Part shown: positions 23,060 to 32,674 of the stretch, one piece after another
Layout: the number at the start of each line of letters is the position of its first letter
Numbering within the stretch: position 1 is the stretch's first letter
Assembly (NCBI GenBank): GCA_025200525.1
Contig: CM045758.1
Coordinates: forward strand, 4,406,858 to 4,470,857
From: Camellia lanceoleosa
Lineage: Eukaryota; Streptophyta; Magnoliopsida; Ericales; Theaceae
DNA: 64,000 nucleotides
Direction of reading: 5' to 3'
Made by a program: the position numbers and the translations under genes
The notes under the pieces: generated by a model
The model's database searches: none
Told to the model about the DNA's origin: nothing
The model's input: the letters and a program-made list of their open reading frames with translations, nothing else

Positions 23060-24050
23060 CAGCTTCTTTCTCTTGGCCGATTTCTTCTTTCATCTTTTCT
23101 TTCGTCTGCTCTTTTCCTTCATCAGTACCCTCTTTTGGCTTGGGTTCAGTAGCAGGTTCTTTCCCTGTTTCAATTTCTTCTTTTCATTCTTATTCTCTTT
23201 TTCTTCATCAATACCCTCTTTTGGCTTAAGTACATCAGCAGCAGCAGCTTCTTTCTCGTTCCTTGTATCTTCTTTGTCATTTTGTTTCTGCAGATTTCCT
23301 TTGGCTTTTATCATTGGTTGTATTCAAAATCTGGCTTATGTGCTCCTTTTCTTGATTTTTGTTTGATTCTCTTGACCATTGATCTTTGTTGGGGACTTTT
23401 TGTTACTTGTTCTTGATGATGATCTTTTTTTTTTTTGGAACTGTGCTTCTAGTTTTTTTGGCGGACATTGCTTTCAACCCCTTTTCCTTTCTACGCAATT
23501 CAACCATGAATTTTTGTTCCATTTCCTGCATTTGTGCTCTCATGGATGCTATGAGTTTGTCATTGCCGTCCTCTTAGTTGATGTTTGTGCTTAGTCACTA
23601 CCCATAAAAATGTAGCATTTTGTTTTGGCTAGTTTAATTAAATTTTGTAGTTTGGTTTAGTATTAGACAAGAGTTTACCTTGTGCATGAAATGTGTCAAG
23701 TTTCTCTTCGAGTTCTTCTTCTTGTTGTTTTGTCCCTTTTTCTTCTTGTTGGTTTGCTTGTTCTTTTTCTTCAAGTTGTTGTTCTTGTTGGTCTGTCAGT
23801 TCTTGTTCATTGACTTCTTCTTGTTGGTTTGTTTGTTCTTCTTCTTCATCAGTATCTTCTTGTTCATCACCTTCTTCTGGTTCTTCTTCTTTTTCAGCAA
23901 TCTCTTCTTTTTCTTCATCACTCTCTTCTTCTTGTTCATCACTTTCTACTTCTTCAATTTATTGCTTTTGTGGTTCTTGCTTTCTTTTCTTCTTTTTGTT
24001 GTTGTTGTTGTTCTGATTCTGATTGGTGTTCTTCTTTGAGAAAGTCTTCC
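23060..24050 (-). pseudogene. Glu/Gln/Lys-rich low-complexity segment of the Ulp1-like gene
   Basis: Read on the minus strand this is a long charged stretch, with EEEQTNQQEE-type repeats at 23693-24016 and KKE-rich runs at 23090-23314. Such acidic linkers are common in the transposon-borne Ulp1-like proteins. On the plus strand the same DNA gives Phe- and Ser-rich frames, which are shadows. Exon borders are uncertain. Confidence 0.55.
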
Positions 24051-24323
24051 TTATCACTGTCTAGAATTTTTTTTTTTTTTACTTTTGTTTATTTTTTTTG
24101 CTTCTTGTCCTTTCTGTGGTCATGTTTCTTTGTTGAAGAGTCTGTTGATGTACTTTGATTGATATGCAATAACTGTATTTCTTATTCAGTTGGGGTTAAA
24201 ACACTTTGGTCAACCTGCATTGGAACAATGTGGTATATATCAGTAATACTAGAAAATTGGTCAGTTTCATAATATGATTTGTACGGTGAGTAACGTGAGT
24301 GAAGTGTTGAAAATATGTTATTT

Positions 24324-24634
24324 AAAACTGCAAACTTTTACAGTTTCATAACATAATGTTGCTGTGATCAATGTTAAAGGAGTGTTAAATAGATTTCTTC
24401 TTTGAAACTGCAAAATTTTACAATTTAACATTATTGTTACTGTAATTACTATAGAACGAGTGTTGTATAGATTTGTGCTTTAAAACTGTAAACTTTTACA
24501 GTTTCATAACATGATTGTTATTGTAATGAATATGAAAGGAGTGTTGAATAAATTTGTGTGTTGAAATTGCAAACTTTTGCAGTTTCATAATATGATAGGT
24601 TTGTGCTTTGAAACTGCAAACTTTAACAATTTCA
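24324..24634. repeat. Tandem array of about 80-bp units with an AAACTG...CAGTTT hairpin
   Basis: Hairpin cores start at 24324, 24404, 24483, 24562 and 24609 (steps 80, 79, 79, 47). Each is AAACTG, about 11 AT-rich bases, then CAGTTT or a variant, followed by CATAACATGAT-like sequence. The array lies between two coding segments of the Ulp1-like gene, probably in an intron. The same core recurs at 12845, 18945-19217, 22729 and 28629-28793. Confidence 0.8.
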
Positions 24635-24829
24635 TAACATGATTGTTAATGTAATGACTGTGAAAGGAGTGTTGACTAGATTTGTGCTTTGAGAGTATAG
24701 AAGAGTTTGAATACCTTTTCAAAGTCAGCAAGGCTGATGTGTTTCCACTTAGAGTACATTTTGCTAAGGTTCCACTTTATAAACCTTGGGAAGCCTTTTT
24801 TGTTGGATGGTCGAAGGAGTTTACTATGC

Positions 24830-25400
24830 TCGCAGTACCAGTACTATAAAAAAAAATTGAAATATGTTAGATAGTTTGAGATAGTTAGATGTTTGATATT
24901 TTTGTGTGAAGTTGTTGAGTAGTGTGTTTACCAAGAGTAGCATGACACATCTGATGACATGCCTTGGGTTATTGTTTGCATTTGCCATTGAATTCATCAG
25001 TGTGCCTTTTATTGCCTCAACCCAATTGTACTTCTTGATGTTGTTAAGATTGTCAACATAGTTAAGGAAACTCCAACTAAGTGTATGTCCTGTTGTAGGC
25101 TTGAGAAGCTTTAAGCACAAGTAAAGGGTGATGACCTTTGCAAGATCTTAACGGTCATTTGTTGATTTTCCTTTTTTTGTTTCTTGAAACATTTTGGTCA
25201 ATGACTTGGCATCCAGTCTCTTCACTTATTTGCATCTTCATTTGTAAAATGCGAGCTCAAAATCCTTTAGCCTTGCATAGGATTTGGTGGTGATGTTGTC
25301 TTCTCTATAGTCGATACCAAAAATGAGTCTCACATCACTATTTTTGAGTTTGATTTCCTTTTTGCCAAGTATAAATTCTCCCTTTTTTTCTTTTTTCTTT
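24830..25400 (-). pseudogene. DUF1985-like domain of the Ulp1-like gene
   Basis: On the minus strand a frame reads GKKEIKLKNSDVRLIFGI, then TTKSYARLKDFE, then LKLLKPTTGHTLSWSFLNYV and NWVEAIKGTLMNSMANANNN. This is the pattern of the N-terminal domain (DUF1985-like) found before the Ulp1 core in plant transposon proteins. In-frame stops interrupt it near 25230, 25215 and 25150. The function of the domain is unknown. Its place upstream of the protease core matches the family order. Confidence 0.6.
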
Positions 25401-26182
25401 TTTCTTTTTGTTGTAGAGTGTTGTCATTTCTGCTACAATGGAATTGTAGCATCTGCACCAAGAGACCTTCAGTTGTGTTGAGGAGAGAGCATTTATAATA
25501 GCACAAAAAGAGGTTTTTTGCAACTCTATCTTTTGGGCTATTGTGAATTTGACCCCCTTGAACAATTTGATTACCGTTTCGATATTGGAACAGTAATTAA
25601 ACTGTTGGACTCTCTTTGCAGGGACTGCTCCTTCTTTTTTTTTTTTTTCCTTTTGATGCCTTGGTTTGTGTTTTGGGACTTGATTGGCTTTCTTGGAGCT
25701 TTTTTTTTTTTTTTTTTGTTAGAGGAGCTTCTTGTTTTTTTGTTGGCTTTCTTTTTTTTTTTTTTTTTTTGTGGTTGGAGGTGTGGTTGGTGTTTGTTGT
25801 GTGTGTGTGGTCTGTGGTGTAATTTTTGGGCTTTTTCTCGTAGATAGTGTGATAACCCTAGTCCGTGTTATGCTAATTAATCCTGATTATGATTGTGATT
25901 ATGTGTTTGATATGATTTTGAGTGCCATTTATATGAATATATGTGGTTTTGAATTTCTATATGTTCACCGTAGGAAAATCTGTTTCATTGTCTGCGTTAG
26001 AATTTAAATTGAAGGCCCCATTGGCCACAGAACCCGAAATTGATTGCATCATTGTGATTAGCGTGATTTTTAGAGCCTATGGTGAAATTTAATTGGAAAT
26101 TGATTCGGATCAAAATAATTCGAGTAAACTGATTGAATTAAGCTCTATTATTAACTTTAATCAATTTGATTAAGAGAGGGAC

Positions 26183-26189
26183 TATATAA
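26183..26189 (+). promoter_or_regulatory. TATA box of the 25848 LTR
   Basis: TATATAA in the context GGACTATATAAGGGCC, 335 bp into the LTR. The 47806 LTR has the same element at 48150, about 345 bp in. Confidence 0.7.
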
Positions 26190-26881
26190 GGGCCTTATTA
26201 CACTTGACTCTTCATTTTGGTGAACTCAAAATCCGGTTATACACTCTAGAGAGAGAGAGAGAGAGAGGCCGGTTCTAGAGAGAGGAAGAGGGAGAATTGT
26301 GTATCTTGGCTCAAAGTTGTGAATTTGGAAGCTTAACTCCAAGAATTAGCTAGAAATTGGAAGATTGAAGCTCCTAGGTGAGTATTTAAGCATGAATTCA
26401 TAAGTTAAGTTTGTTATTTTGTGAACTCTAGCTTGTTAAGTGATCAAGAGCAAGAATTAAGTTGTAATTGATGAATTTGAAGTCAATAGATGCATGCATG
26501 CAAGGAATTGCCATGAATTTGTATGTTTGAGCATGAAATACATGATCCATGTTGAATCTTTGATTGAAGTTCATGCTTTTGATCATCTCTTCATCATTTA
26601 AATTGAGAATAAGAGCTATATCTCACATGCATGTAAAATTCATAAGAGTATGAGTTTTGAATGCATGAATTCATCATGTTGGTAATGAGTTTGGTAGAAT
26701 TTGAGGCATGCATGCAATTGATTCATGGGAATTGAACCTCATGATGATGAAATTTGGTGTTTGTATCATGTTAATAAATGTATATGAGAGTTATGAGTCA
26801 TCATATGCAAGAAACATAAGTTTGAATGTCAAGTTTGAAGTTCAAATGGTTGCTGGAAAAACCCAGAATTTGGCATGTCCG

Positions 26882-26977
26882 CTCGAGCGGGGAAAGTGCC
26901 ACTCGAGCGTGAAATGCAAGCTCCCAGCAGTTTTGTAGTCAGTGATGTCCGCTCGAGCAGGGACATTCACGCTCGAG
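26882..26977. repeat. Two CTCGAG pairs, 20-bp spacing
   Basis: CTCGAG starts at 26882, 26902, 26952 and 26972, so both pairs are exactly 20 bp apart. Typical words are TCCGCTCGAGCGGGG and CACGCTCGAGCGGGG. The pairs lie about 700 bp downstream of the TATA box, the same offset as in the related LTR at 47806. Confidence 0.9.
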
Positions 26978-27339
26978 CGGGGAGCTTTGTTTCAGTAATT
27001 TTGAGAAGTGGTTTCATGTATCGTTTTCCATTTTTTTTCATTTCTAAGCACTCTTAGGCATACATTGCGCATTTGTAAATGAATCAAGAAGATAAAAAAG
27101 AGGCCTAAGAGGAATGTATGAATTAAGAATGGATTGAATCGTTTGTGACCCGATATGTGTTATGTATTATGTAGGGTCGAGCATAAAGACGAATCCATCG
27201 GCAGAACACTATGAGTAATATCTTAGTAAAGATATTTTCAAGTATGTTACTTTCCAAATGCTACTTCTGTATAAGCTCCATGGATTTGTTGATTTGAAAT
27301 ATGAATGAGTATTCTATATGCCTAAATTGTATAAGGCCG

Positions 27340-27830
27340 TTTGATACGTTTGATATATTTGAATTGGGCCTAAAGCCGTTTTCCGTTTGCCGTTTGCCAT
27401 TTGCCGTTTGCTGTTGATATGTTTGATATACCTGAATGATTGGGCCAAAGGCCGTCGGACATGAATGATTGGGCCAAAGGCCGTCGGACATGAACGATTG
27501 GGCCAAAGGCCATTAGACATGAATGCAAAAATAGGCCAAAGGTCGTTTGAATATGTCATTTAATATGTTGGAATACCGTGATAGGCCAAAGGCCGTTTGG
27601 ATGAAAGGAATCATGATCATGAATATGAAATGCGCATGGACATGAATATAAAGAGAATGGGCTCGAGGCCGTTTGATGTGTTCGGATTGGACCAAAGGTC
27701 GTTTGGAATAGAGAATTGGTTGGACTAAAAGTCGTTTCGTATAGATAGACCCGAGGTCGTATTGTTTTATATATGAATTGGACCTGAGGTTGTTTGCATA
27801 TGGATATGATGTGTTAGACCCAAGGTCGTC
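27340..27830. repeat. 29-bp minisatellite-like array in the 25848 LTR
   Basis: TGATTGGGCCAAAGGCCGTC recurs at 27437 and 27466, and with changes at 27495 (period 29 bp). More diverged GGCCAAAGGCCGTTTG or GACC...GGTCGTTTG units surround it. The word GGCCAAAGGCC is itself a dyad. Frames through it are repeat artefacts. Confidence 0.75.
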
Positions 27831-28407
27831 TTGCTTTGTTGAGATTCGTAAATCTGGTGTGAATGAGAATAGTGGTTCAAATATGCACATTATAAGTATG
27901 ATTCATTTATGAACGAATCTCACTCATTAACCTCTTTATTTTGATATTATTCACTGGGCGTTAGCTCACTCTCATTTATATGTATGTAGGTGAGCAAAGG
28001 GACGTTCAACCCCAGCCTTAGTGGAATTTAAGAAAGGAACCCGAGTTTTGTGAAGTCAGCCCAGGTGCCTCACGCAAGAGGCTTGTTTATGATCTTTTGT
28101 ACTTCTTGTGCTACTTCTATTGGTCATGATAGACCATTTATGTGTATAAGCTTTTGATTTAGCTGACTATGTGTTTGAATGATCCGGGGTGTACAAGATG
28201 TTAACTACTGATATGTGGTGTGAGTTATTGTTAATGTTTTGATTTGCCATGTAAGCATAGCTCATCTGACAAAAATTTTAAACTGGCTTCCGTTTGGCCC
28301 ATTAACTCTGATGGAATATCTTTTGTTTTGGTTTGAGGCCGTAGATAATCCCTTGATTACTGGCCGGTTATGACCTTAATCCATAGGGACGGGTTCGGGT
28401 CATGACA

Positions 28408-28625
28408 AAAAGTGTGATTTTTTGGTTGTTTTTGGTTATGGTGGTTGGTTTTTTTGTGAAGGGGGAGATGATGGCATTTCAGTGGATATAGGTGAAGAAG
28501 TGTCAAAAGGGGAGACACTTAAATTCCTAATTGGATTTTTGGGCAAATTGGTTTGCTTCTTCCAATATCTTCCAGCAACTATTTCTGAAAAAATGAAAGC
28601 AAAAGCAAGGCGTGAGTAATATAGT
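28408..28625 (-). pseudogene. Upstream coding remnant of the Ulp1-like gene
   Basis: The minus strand reads SEIVAGRYWKKQTNLPKNPI and then a Ser/Pro-rich stretch (SPFDTSSPISTEMPSSPP) that continues into Lys- and Pro-rich sequence across the LTR insertion to 25847. It probably is an exon of the Ulp1-like gene, separated from the rest by the solo LTR. A stop lies in the Pro-rich part. Low-complexity composition limits certainty. Confidence 0.4.
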
Positions 28626-28628
28626 GAC

Positions 28629-28793
28629 AGAATTATATAATTTTGCAGTTTTATATGCAGTTTAATATTAAGTTATATCTATTTGTTTTTAATAGTTACA
28701 AAACTGTATAATTTGGCAGTTTTATTTGCACTTTATAATAAGTTTACCTATTTGTTTTGAATAGTGATCAAACTGTGTAATTTTGTAGTTTCA
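28629..28793. repeat. Second tandem array of AAACTG...CAGTTT hairpin units
   Basis: Cores start at about 28629, 28700 and 28769 (steps 71 and 69), with a degraded fourth at about 28835. Shared flanks read TTTGTTTTGAATAGTGA and TTATATCTATTTG. Confidence 0.75.
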
Positions 28794-28859
28794 TTTGAAG
28801 TTTGAATAAATTTAGATATTTACTTGTAGAGTGATGAAATTGTAGATGTTTCAATTTTA

Positions 28860-29760
28860 TAAACACTAGCAACAATAAGAATAATCCATTGTATTTTGTA
28901 AACAACAACAATAACAACAAAAAGATGAAGTATTCAACGAAATGTAGCAACAATAAAAAGAATAAGCCAATATTTAACAACAAGAATAAGCAACAACAAC
29001 AAGAATAAGAACAAGAACAAGAACAAGAACAAGAAGTTGAATGTGTAAAAACAAGGATTATGTGTAAAAACAAGGGATTATAAAATCTAAGCAAAAATAA
29101 AACGAAGAAGAGATCTAGAATTGTAGGTAGAATATGTAAAATAAGGTTTATACATTTTGAAGTATGTAAAATGTGTTTATACAAGGGTTTTTTTTTATGA
29201 AAGTATTATTGAAATGGTATGATATATACAGAATATCAAAGAATAATGCACAAATTTGAACGAAAAATAAAAGGTGAAGAGAGATTTTACTTTTTTTTCC
29301 CCATTTTTGTGAATCGGAAATCAGAAACTATGAAATTTCTTCAAAGTCATGATGGTTCTTTGTGTTGTTGAGAGTTGCCGATTGGAGAAGATGAATGGCT
29401 TCGTGTTGTGTTGTTGAGAGTCGACGATTGGAGAAGATGAACAATTTCGTTTTGTGGTTAGGGTAGGGTTTCAGAGTTGGTGGAGTCAAATGGTGGAGAG
29501 ATGGAGAACTGAGAATGCAGAGTCAAGCGACAGAGATGTGACAGTGTACAAGTCAGACTGGTGTGAGATGATCGTAGATGGAGGTTGTGCGCATGTAAAT
29601 TGGATGATATGTGAGGGTATTTTCGTCTGATTGCTAATTTGAGGATTTAATGGAGTATTGAATTTGTTTTGGGTCTAAATGGAGAGTGATATGTTGGGCT
29701 TGGACCTGGTCAGTTCCCTCTATTAGAATAGGCTATCTTAGGCCCATTTTGAAACCAAAC
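28860..29760. other. Right end region of the Mutator-like element
   Basis: AAC/AAG simple repeats run from 28860 to 29040, followed by a G-rich stretch (29340-29620) with a partial repeat of GATTGGAGAAGATGAA (at about 29379 and 29430). On the minus strand this would be the 5' leader of the Ulp1-like gene. The motif GAGGGTATTTTCGTCTG at about 29614 resembles sequence near the ends of plant Mutator-like elements. I could not locate the exact terminus or a target duplication. Confidence 0.4.
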
Positions 29761-31577
29761 CTAAACTTGGTTTTAATTTTTAGGGTTCACTTTTTAAAAA
29801 ATAAAAATTTTATTTTTGCATAATTGTTTTAATATTTTAAATAATTTTTAAAATTTTTGAGATACACTTAATATAAATACACTTAAAAAGTTTAATATTT
29901 GTGAAAAAAATCTTCAAAAAATTCACTAAATACCAAAAATATATAAAAAGAACTATATAAGAATTCAGTATTTTTTTATATTCTTGTGTATTTATTAATT
30001 TTTTAAAATATTTTTTTATAAATATTTTATTTTTTAGATACATGTATGTAAAGTGCATCTAAAAAAGTTTTAAAAAAAAAAATCTGTTTAAAATTTTAAA
30101 AATATTTACAAAATCAAAAAACATACAAAAAATAAAAAAACAAGCACATAAAATCTTTTTTTTAGTATTTTTTTTTAATTTTGTCAAAAAATTTTAATTT
30201 TTTGGTTCGCCTTGTTGAGATAAATCTAAAAAATATTTATTTTTTAAAATTTTAGAAAAAAATCACTAAAGAAAAAGAAGCCCAAAAAAATTGTTTATTT
30301 TGGATTATTTTTGTCTTTTCTGAATTTCTTTTGAATTTTTTTTAAATTATAAATTTTCCGATTCGCCTTATTGAGCTGAATCTTTTAGGAGTTTCAAATC
30401 ATAACTCCACATTCACTTTTGAAAACTCGGTCGAAGGCTGAAAAATTTGGATTAACTAGTTGTCCGGAACAGTGTAAATAATTTTTTTTTTTTGGCAATT
30501 GACATATGTTAATTTTTATATATTCGAAAAAAATATTTTTCGAATTTTTAAATTTTTTTATGTGCTTTAATAGAATTTTAAGTTGTATGTTTGATTATGA
30601 GTTGTAAGTTTTGTATCAAATATCATATGTCACATAAAAAATTTCCCACTCAATTGAAAACTCTCTTCAAAATTCTTTTCAAAATTCTTTCACCGAACAA
30701 ATTTTCTACACTTAAATCATAATTCCAAAACTCACAAACTCAAAATACAACTCCTACTCTCAAATCATATTTAGAAAGCTCTACCAAACGCAACAATAAA
30801 TTTTTTTGAATTTTTTTTTAAAAGTTCACTAAAGACGAAAATAAGTCCCTCCCTCCCCAAAAAAAAAAAAAAAACCAAAAAATACACTTCCCAAAACACC
30901 GTTGTTGGCTTTTGGACTTTTTAATATTTTAGCCTAAGTAAAAAAGTTGTTTTGATATAATAATTGATCCTTTTTTTAGTTAATTTAATGGATATAAGAG
31001 AAAAAAATAAAATCAATATGATTTAGATCTGACATTTTGTTTACTGACTATTTTAACTTGTTTTATTTTTATTAACTATTTTTGTCTAAACCTAACTTCA
31101 CAAATAAGTCTTTTATATTCTTAAACTATCATCAAATTTTAATTTATCTATATATTTTTATTGTAAAAATCTGAAAATTTAAGTTGTCTCTTAAATTGAT
31201 ATTAATACTATTTAATTACAAATGATTTCAAAAAATAATTTTAACTTTATATTAATATTATTTAATTATAAATAATTTCAAAAAAATAGTTTTAACTTTA
31301 TATTATTATTCAAAATTATTTTCTGAGTATAATAATATTTTTATTATATTTTTCTTTATATTTTTTCTAAACTAAAATACACTAAAATATAACATTTTCT
31401 ATACAGCAAAAGACTTGCCTCCCAAAGTCTCTTGCTGCTCAAGGCTCTTGCCGTCCACGCTACGATTCACTATATATATATATATATATATGTCAATCAC
31501 CTATGCATCCCCCAAGCTTTCTAATCCTCTTTGGTTTCTAATTTTTTATATATATAAAACTTTGAGTTGAGTTTAAT
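29761..31577. other. AT-rich spacer with a foldback repeat
   Basis: No gene seen. The block 29846-30066 is an inverted repeat around AGATACACTT and AAGTGCATCT, and a diverged copy lies at 51930-52130. A direct repeat TTCGCCTTGTTGAGATAAAT / TTCGCCTTATTGAGCTGAAT occurs at about 30205 and 30361. A (TA)n run lies at 31470-31490. Confidence 0.55.
29846..30066. repeat. Small AT-rich foldback element, copy 1
   Basis: The left arm contains GAGATACACTTAATATAAAT and the right arm the rough reverse complement near ATACATGTATGTAAAGTGCA, with the ...CACTAAATACCAAAAATATA... middle. The same arms and middle occur at 51930-52130, which argues for a mobile family. No coding capacity. Confidence 0.55.
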
Positions 31578-32515
31578 AACTACGGGAAATGTTTGTTTTA
31601 ACGGTGTTTATATAATGGCGTTTTCTTAAATATCGTCTTTTTTAATATTTAACAGCGTTTTTAAACGTCGCCTTTTGTGCTAATCAAAACGGCACCGTTT
31701 AGCTAATAGAAAACGCCTCCAAATATGTTACAATCTCTTACACCCTCTCCCTCCCTCTTGAGACTCTCATTCTTTACTCTTCAGTCTCCGTAAAGAAGAT
31801 GCCTCAAATCTCTCGCTCACTCTCTCGCTTCAGCTCGGTGATCCCTTAAATCTCAGAGTGATTTCAGAATAGAAATCGATTGGAATCAGCTCGGTGATTT
31901 AATTTGCTTACCTATTCCATTTACATAGAAATCACTGAGAGGTAAACCTATCTACATCAAGCTTCAGAATCGATTTCATTTACTGAGAGGTAAACCTATC
32001 TGCATCAAGTCGATCTGCATCCAGCTCAGTGATTTTGATTTCAATTTCATTTTTTTTTCTCTCTCGCTCATTTTCACTCTCCTCTGTCACCAGACTCATC
32101 TCTCTCTCTCTCTCTCGCTCCTCTGCTGATCTCATCCACACTCACCGCCACTGATGTCTTCTCATTATCACCTCAGATCGACAGCTACAGTGGTGGAAGA
32201 GGATGGCGGTGGTGGTGCTCGTTGAAAAAAGAACAAGAGACAAGATCTGAAGGATTTCGAACTAATTAAAGCCAGATCTGAATGTTTCAAAGAACACCTA
32301 ATCCAAATATGGGGGTTTCGAATCAGATATGTTAGTGAGCTCCTTCGAATCCTTCTGTTTTCAATAAAAACCTCTTTTCATCAACTTCTGTATATGTTTG
32401 TGTGTGTGTGTGTGAGAAAGTGTTGAAGAAGAGGCTGTAGTGTTCTTGATTTTCCCCCTTTGTTTCTTGAATTCTATAAATCTCACCAACAACAATGGTC
32501 AAGTTTTATGTTTTT

Positions 32516-32571
<56 letters not shown>

Positions 32572-32674
32572 CATGTATGTATATCCACATATCCAAGATT
32601 TGTATATTTATATATTTGTTCTTGTTTCTGCTACTGAACAAAAAAATGCTTAAAGAGAGAAAGAACGAGAGAGA

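Larger units (their letters stand above)
19552..25847 (-). pseudogene. Ulp1-like (C48) cysteine protease gene of the Mutator-like element, broken
   Basis: A SUMO-protease-family gene carried by the transposon, read right to left. Upstream it has a Lys-rich stretch (25500-25847) and a DUF1985-like domain (24830-25400). Next come a Glu/Gln/Lys-rich linker (23060-24050) and a segment at 22713-22999. The protease core shows the catalytic His in NHDNYWTIVVFDNADG (His codon 22321-22323), the Asp in WRHYDS (22261-22263) and the Cys in NDCAIVV (21887-21889). The C-terminal end is INWQPVQKSLRPTEW...FLNDKN (19555-19660), closed by a stop at 19552. A solo LTR (19666-21866) sits between the Cys motif and this end; without it and one target copy the frame reads through. 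Several stops and unclear introns remain, so exon borders are not given. Ulp1-like genes are known in plant MULEs (KI-MULE, CUMULE); their role in transposition is not settled. Confidence 0.8.
25848..28407 (+). mobile_element. Solo LTR, 2.56 kb, chromovirus-type family
   Basis: It begins TGTGATAACCC and ends GGGTTCGGGTCATGACA. The ends and several internal blocks match the 3' LTR at 47806-50201, which belongs to the chromovirus there, so the family is the same or close. TATA box at 26183-26189. A phased CTCGAG array lies at 26882-26977 and a 29-bp tandem array at 27340-27830. Flanks are GATAG and AAAAG, so no clean target duplication is left. It lies in the upstream part of the Ulp1-like gene. 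Confidence 0.85.

Noticed and set aside
22956..23366. 136-codon plus-strand frame with many hydrophobic residues that looks like a membrane protein
   Set aside because: Antisense of the Lys/Glu-rich coding stretch at 23090-23314; GAA/AAA codons read backwards give TTC/TTT.
23680..24158. Long plus-strand frames rich in Phe or Ser
   Set aside because: They are the antisense reading of the Glu/Gln-rich linker of the minus-strand Ulp1-like gene.
27261..27890. Frames with a repeated LWPNHSCPTAFG-type phrase
   Set aside because: Translation of the 29-bp tandem array in the 25848 LTR.
25843..28412. Target duplication of the 25848 LTR
   Set aside because: GATAG and AAAAG agree in three of five bases only; not convincing.
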